DNA of 9,298 nucleotides from an uncultured Desulfovibrio sp. GTDB taxonomy: Bacteria; Desulfobacterota; Desulfovibrionia; Desulfovibrionales; Desulfovibrionaceae. The DNA is taken from assembly GCA_947176055.1 (NCBI GenBank), contig CAMWPE010000088.1:1-9298 (forward strand), given 5' to 3'. The notes under the pieces were generated by a model, which was not told the origin of the DNA, did no database searches, and saw nothing but the letters and a program-made list of their open reading frames with translations. Position numbers and translations under genes: made by a program. Of this stretch, positions 6,818 through 9,298 are shown piece by piece. Each line of letters opens with the position of its first letter. Position 1 is the stretch's first letter.

Positions 6818-7972
6818 ATGTTCGTAGTGGAAGGAAAGCGCGCGAGCGCGAAGGTTTACGCCGAGGATCTCGAGCCATCGGCCGTAGCGCAAATCAAGAA
6901 TCTTTGCGATCAGGAATTTGCCGAAGGCTCCGATATCAGCCTGATGCCGGACGCGCACGCGGGCGCGGGGTGCGTGGTGGGCACGACCATGACTATCAAA
7001 GACAGCGTGGTGCCCAATCTCGTAGGCGTTGATATTTCCTGCGGCGTGGAGGCCGTAAATATCGGCCCGGACGATTTTGATCCGGCCGAACTGGACGCGG
7101 TAATTCGCGAGCGCGTTCCCTCCGGCTTTGCCATCCGCAACAAGCCTCTCCCCATCTCCGGCTCGCTAAATCTGGAAGATTTAACCTGCGCCGATCAATT
7201 CGCGCTGGGCAAGGCGCTCAAGGCCATAGGCACCCTCGGCGGCGGCAATCATTTTATCGAAGTGGACAAGGACGATAGGGGCGATTATTGGCTGGTCATC
7301 CATACCGGCTCGCGCAATCCCGGCCTGGCCGTAGCCAATTATCATCAGAAAAAAGCGCAAGCATCGCGCCCAGACGCGCCGAAAGAACTCGCCTGGTTGA
7401 CGGGTCAGGAATTGGAAAACTACGTGCATGACATGAAGATCATGCAAAAATACGCCAATACCAATCGCCGGGCTATATCCGAAGAAATAATGGCCGGCAT
7501 GGGCTGGCGCGAGCGCGACAGGTTTACCACTGTCCACAACTATCTGGACACGGATACCATGATACTTCGCAAAGGCTCCGTCTCGGCCCAAAAAGGCGAA
7601 CGACTGCTCGTGCCCATAAATATGCGCGACGGAACGCTCCTATGCGAAGGTCTGGGCAATCCCGACTGGAATTTCTCCTCGCCGCACGGAGCCGGGCGAT
7701 TAATGAGCAGGGGCGAAGCCTTGCGCTCGCTATCCATGGATGAATTCAAATCCCAAATGGAAGGGATTTTCACAACTTCCGTAAATGAAAAAACCCTGGA
7801 CGAAGCTCCCGACGCCTACAAGTCGATGGACTATATCCTGAAAATGATCGGCGAAACGGCGAAGGTGGTTTCCATCCTGAAACCCGTTTACAATTTTAAA
7901 TCTTCCGCGGGCAACATAAGAAAACGGAGAAAAGCGCGCGATAAAGAAGCGGCGAGCGAGAACAACGCGTAG
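6818..7972 (+). CDS. rtcB: RtcB-family RNA-splicing ligase
   Basis: RtcB joins RNA 2',3'-cyclic phosphate or 3'-phosphate ends to 5'-OH ends, using GTP and manganese, in RNA repair. The 384-aa product has the family residues in order. These are PDAHAGAG (44-51), VDISCG with the metal-binding cysteine at 75, GGGNHFIE with N144/H145, IHTGSR with H162, the later histidine H240, and SPHGAGRLMSR, where H290 matches the guanylylated histidine. At 384 aa it is a compact version compared with about 408 in E. coli. The AGAGGA site supports the ATG at 6818. No archease, rtcA or rtcR is beside it; the gene has its own promoter and is followed by hairpins. The lysine/arginine-rich tail is variable in the family. 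All catalytic positions look intact. Confidence 0.92.
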   Translation: MFVVEGKRASAKVYAEDLEPSAVAQIKNLCDQEFAEGSDISLMPDAHAGAGCVVGTTMTIKDSVVPNLVGVDISCGVEAVNIGPDDFDPAELDAVIRERVPSGFAIRNKPLPISGSLNLEDLTCADQFALGKALKAIGTLGGGNHFIEVDKDDRGDYWLVIHTGSRNPGLAVANYHQKKAQASRPDAPKELAWLTGQELENYVHDMKIMQKYANTNRRAISEEIMAGMGWRERDRFTTVHNYLDTDTMILRKGSVSAQKGERLLVPINMRDGTLLCEGLGNPDWNFSSPHGAGRLMSRGEALRSLSMDEFKSQMEGIFTTSVNEKTLDEAPDAYKSMDYILKMIGETAKVVSILKPVYNFKSSAGNIRKRRKARDKEAASENNA

Positions 7973-8021
7973 ATACCCGAAGACGCCCGGATAGCGGACG
8001 AGCCGGAAGATTAATACGCGA

Positions 8022-8086
8022 AGGCGCGAAGCGATATAGAATCTTCGCGCCTCTAAAATACGGGCGCGCCGGTCAATTCCGGCGCG
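8022..8086. terminator. Two tandem GC-rich hairpins between rtcB and the convergent relBE remnant
   Basis: The first stem is a perfect 10-bp repeat AGGCGCGAAG/CTTCGCGCCT (8022-8031 with 8043-8052) around an 11-base loop. The second is CGCGCCGG/CCGGCGCG (8065-8072 with 8079-8086) around TCAATT. The plus side is followed by pyrimidine-rich TCTCTTCATTT and the minus side by CCCGTATTTTAG, so a bidirectional terminator is plausible, though neither has a classic T run. Confidence 0.5.
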
Positions 8087-8095
8087 TCTCTTCAT

Positions 8096-8368
8096 TTAAT
8101 GTCCTCCGTAAACCTTGCTCCCATGGCCAACTTTAACAATCAGGACAACAAATTTGTCATCCATAATTTCCGCGATTACTCTGTAATCGCCCATTCTATA
8201 TTTCCAGAATCCTGTCAGATTTGCCGCCAGAGGCTCTCCAAATCTTCGGGGATCTTAGTCTGTCGCTATTCTATCATTAAGATATTTTTTAATGCGCAAA
8301 GCGACCTATCGATCAATTGATAATAGCGTCCTGGCCGCGGAGTTTGTGCACTCAATTATCCAGGCCAA
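8096..8368 (-). pseudogene. RelE/ParE-family toxin with two in-frame stop codons
   Basis: Read from a TTG at 8368 through to TAA at 8096-8098, the frame gives a full-length 90-residue RelE/ParE-type toxin if two stops are ignored. The N-terminus is MAWIIECTNSAARTLLSIDR. Then comes a TAG at 8306-8308 (codon 21), VALRIKKYLNDRIATD, a TAA at 8255-8257 (codon 38), and DPRRFGEPLAANLTGFWKYR. The family signature MGDYRVIAEI and the C-terminal VKVGHGSKVY follow. The TAG sits where the family commonly has glutamine, so CAG to TAG is likely. The start overlaps the end of the antitoxin remnant, as in relBE pairs, with GGAG seven bases before the TTG. With stops at codons 21 and 38 no active toxin is expected. 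Confidence 0.85.
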
Positions 8369-8580
8369 GCATTTTCTCCATTCGCGCCGCGCTAAAGATT
8401 TTCTCTTCGCCGCTTTTTACCCCGCGCATGATTCCTTCAGCCTCGTAAGCGTCTTCAAGATCGTCAAGATATTCGCGCAAGGCTTGTAATATAAGGAATG
8501 ATCCGGATTGACCGGCGCGCGGAAAGGGCGTTTAAACGCGCGCTCAGATCTTCGGGTAATTCGACCGATTGAATGGGCAT
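8352..8580 (-). pseudogene. Ribbon-helix-helix RelB-type antitoxin with a frameshift
   Basis: The ATG at 8580 has GGAG seven bases upstream and starts MPIQSVELPEDLSARLNALS, the usual N-terminal strand and helix of ribbon-helix-helix antitoxins. After residue 22 the frame is lost and soon hits TGA. One frame over, GQSGSFLILQALREYLDDLE, then DAYEAEGIMRGVKSGEEKI and ARMEKMLGLDN, complete the protein. Families of this type usually have a TG pair at the junction, so loss of two bases (threonine codon) at about 8513-8515 fits best. The end overlaps the toxin start by 17 bases, the usual arrangement. The gene lies 28 bases after the Doc-like gene, so it was probably part of the same operon. Its toxin is also broken. 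Confidence 0.8.
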
Positions 8581-8608
8581 TATTTTTCTCCGGAAAGTTG
8601 AAAATCCT

Positions 8609-8968
8609 TTATAAGTCGCCTTGTCCCGGAAACAGTCGCTTTTCCAGCTCTTCTATATCCCAGCGCGCCGCCGCGCTTCCGGTCATGATTTCGACCAGCG
8701 CGTCTTCGTCCTCAATATTTTTAAGACCGTTCAAACGGCAAAGCAGAATATAGGCGAAGAGCGCCGTCCTCTTGTTGCCGTCGATAAAAAAATGGCCTTT
8801 CAGGATTGAGCCGACCGCGCTGGCGATTTTTTCCTCCGGCTTCGAATAATAGGGCAAGCCGCTGTAGCAGGAGCCAAGAGCCAGAATCCGATCAGGCGAA
8901 GGCGCCGCTCCCGAAAAGCCGGCGTTTATTTCCGCGAAATATCCGGTTGGAGGAACAACGAAGCCCAC
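8609..8968 (-). CDS. Fic/Doc-family (death-on-curing) toxin
   Basis: The 119-aa product carries the Fic/Doc signature GHFFIDGNKRTALF, with the catalytic histidine at residue 59. The lysine in GNKR replaces the second glycine of AMPylating Fic enzymes (GNGR), as in Doc, which phosphorylates EF-Tu and blocks translation. The preceding PPTGYFAEIN, the EEKIASAVGSILK helix and the C-terminal IEELEKRLF fit this family, whose members are around 120-130 aa. A GTG four bases after the stop of the 56-aa gene is taken as start. It lies in a run with 1- and 4-base gaps, so translation is probably coupled to the genes upstream. No key residue is missing, so the toxin looks active and should need a partner. 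Substrate and chemistry are inferred from the motif only. Confidence 0.85.
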   Translation of the reverse strand: MGFVVPPTGYFAEINAGFSGAAPSPDRILALGSCYSGLPYYSKPEEKIASAVGSILKGHFFIDGNKRTALFAYILLCRLNGLKNIEDEDALVEIMTGSAAARWDIEELEKRLFPGQGDL

Positions 8969-8972
8969 GCCC

Positions 8973-9143
8973 CTACCTGTCTTTCAACTTTTCAAAAGCT
9001 CCGCGAAAATCATCGAGAATCGCGGCGCCCATTTCCCGGGCTTTTTCGGGCGTCGCGAAAAGTATTTCCTCATCGGAAGCGGCGCCTTCGTCAGGCGGCA
9101 AGGCTTTGTCCGGGACAACGTCTTCCGAAGAATCAGGCGTCAT
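8973..9143 (-). CDS. 56-aa acidic protein, candidate antitoxin of the Doc-like toxin
   Basis: An ATG at 9143, one base after the TAA of the preceding gene, opens a 56-codon frame ending TAG at 8973-8975, four bases before the toxin start. The product is acidic and probably disordered in its first half (MTPDSSEDVVPDKALPPDE) and helical in its second (ATPEKAREMGAAILDDF, then AFEKLKDR). Position and size are those of an antitoxin. It is shorter than Phd, lacks an obvious Phd DNA-binding N-terminus, and I see no Fic inhibitory motif of the (S/T)xxxE(G/N) type. It could be an unrecognised antitoxin, one that lost its DNA-binding part, or a small protein tied to the gene upstream. Confidence 0.6.
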   Translation of the reverse strand: MTPDSSEDVVPDKALPPDEGAASDEEILFATPEKAREMGAAILDDFRGAFEKLKDR

Positions 9144-9144
9144 A

Positions 9145-9298
9145 TTAAAATTTCGGAAATATGGACGGATCGACAGGTTTGAACTTCGCGAAAAAGTCTT
9201 TCGCCGCGCCGGAGGAGTTCGCCCAGACTGTCACAATGGCAAGCGCATTGCCGTGCGCGCCGGACTGCACTGCGCCCCTCTGGCCCACCGCTCTGCCG
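9145..9298 (-). CDS. C-terminal end of an unidentified protein (truncated by window edge)
   Basis: A minus-strand frame is open from the right edge to TAA at 9145-9147 and gives 50 residues. They include a small-residue stretch (GRAVGQRGAVQSGAHGNALA), a hydrophobic strand (IVTVWANSSG), and the helix and tail KDFFAKFKPVDPSIFPKF. This has the look of the last strand and helix of a globular or exported domain, but I do not recognise the family. It ends one base before the ATG of the 56-aa gene, so it probably belongs to the same transcript as the toxin cluster. The operon promoter lies outside the window. Confidence 0.6.
   Translation of the reverse strand, partial: GRAVGQRGAVQSGAHGNALAIVTVWANSSGAAKDFFAKFKPVDPSIFPKF

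Noticed and set aside
8255..8308. Reassignment of TAG and TAA as sense codons to rescue the RelE-type toxin
   Set aside because: Intact genes in the same window end with TAA (KAP, MFS) and TAG (rtcB), and the partner antitoxin has an independent frameshift, so decay is the simpler reading.
1..9298. CRISPR array, insertion sequence, tRNA or rRNA
   Set aside because: Reading both strands I saw no regularly spaced repeats, no transposase-like frame with terminal inverted repeats and no tRNA or rRNA sequence.

Overview
The window looks bacterial and probably Gram-negative. It is fairly GC-rich, has Shine-Dalgarno sites and sigma70-like promoters, and encodes a YaaW/DUF3944 protein, a 12-helix MFS carrier and a bacterial RtcB. 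The MFS and RtcB proteins read like deltaproteobacterial (Desulfovibrio-like) homologues, but that is an impression and no taxonomic marker is present. At least three loci are broken reading frames (VWA protein, FliG-like fragment, RelBE pair), so this part of the genome appears to be decaying, as in a host-restricted or recently bottlenecked lineage.

Layout. Bases 2-605 (+): the C-terminal part of a VKOR-family membrane protein, then an overlapping 55-aa gene with a leader-like LSxxEL...GG segment. Bases 784-3066 (+): a KAP-family P-loop NTPase of 760 aa transcribed alone, visibly richer in A/T than its neighbours. Bases 3111-3968 (-): a decayed block with a FliG middle-domain-like fragment and a VWA-domain pseudogene in three frames. 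Bases 3984-5185 (-): an intact unit of YaaW-like protein and a 58-aa protein with a consensus Shine-Dalgarno, with its own promoter and intrinsic terminator. Bases 5418-6656 (+): an MFS carrier diverging from the YaaW unit. Bases 6818-7972 (+): an intact RtcB-type RNA ligase with its own promoter. Bases 8096-9298 (-): an operon-like run made of the C-terminus of an unknown protein, a 56-aa acidic protein, an intact Fic/Doc toxin, a frameshifted ribbon-helix-helix antitoxin and a RelE/ParE toxin with two internal stops. Two hairpins separate this run from rtcB.

How the parts may work together. The right end is a toxin-antitoxin cluster in which the Doc-like toxin is intact while the downstream RelBE pair is dead in both genes. 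The small acidic protein directly upstream of Doc is the natural antitoxin candidate, but it does not look like Phd. The left end could be the tail of a peptide maturation/export or disulfide-forming locus that continues outside the window. The KAP NTPase may be a defence gene, but nothing beside it confirms this. I saw no CRISPR array, insertion sequence, tRNA or rRNA.
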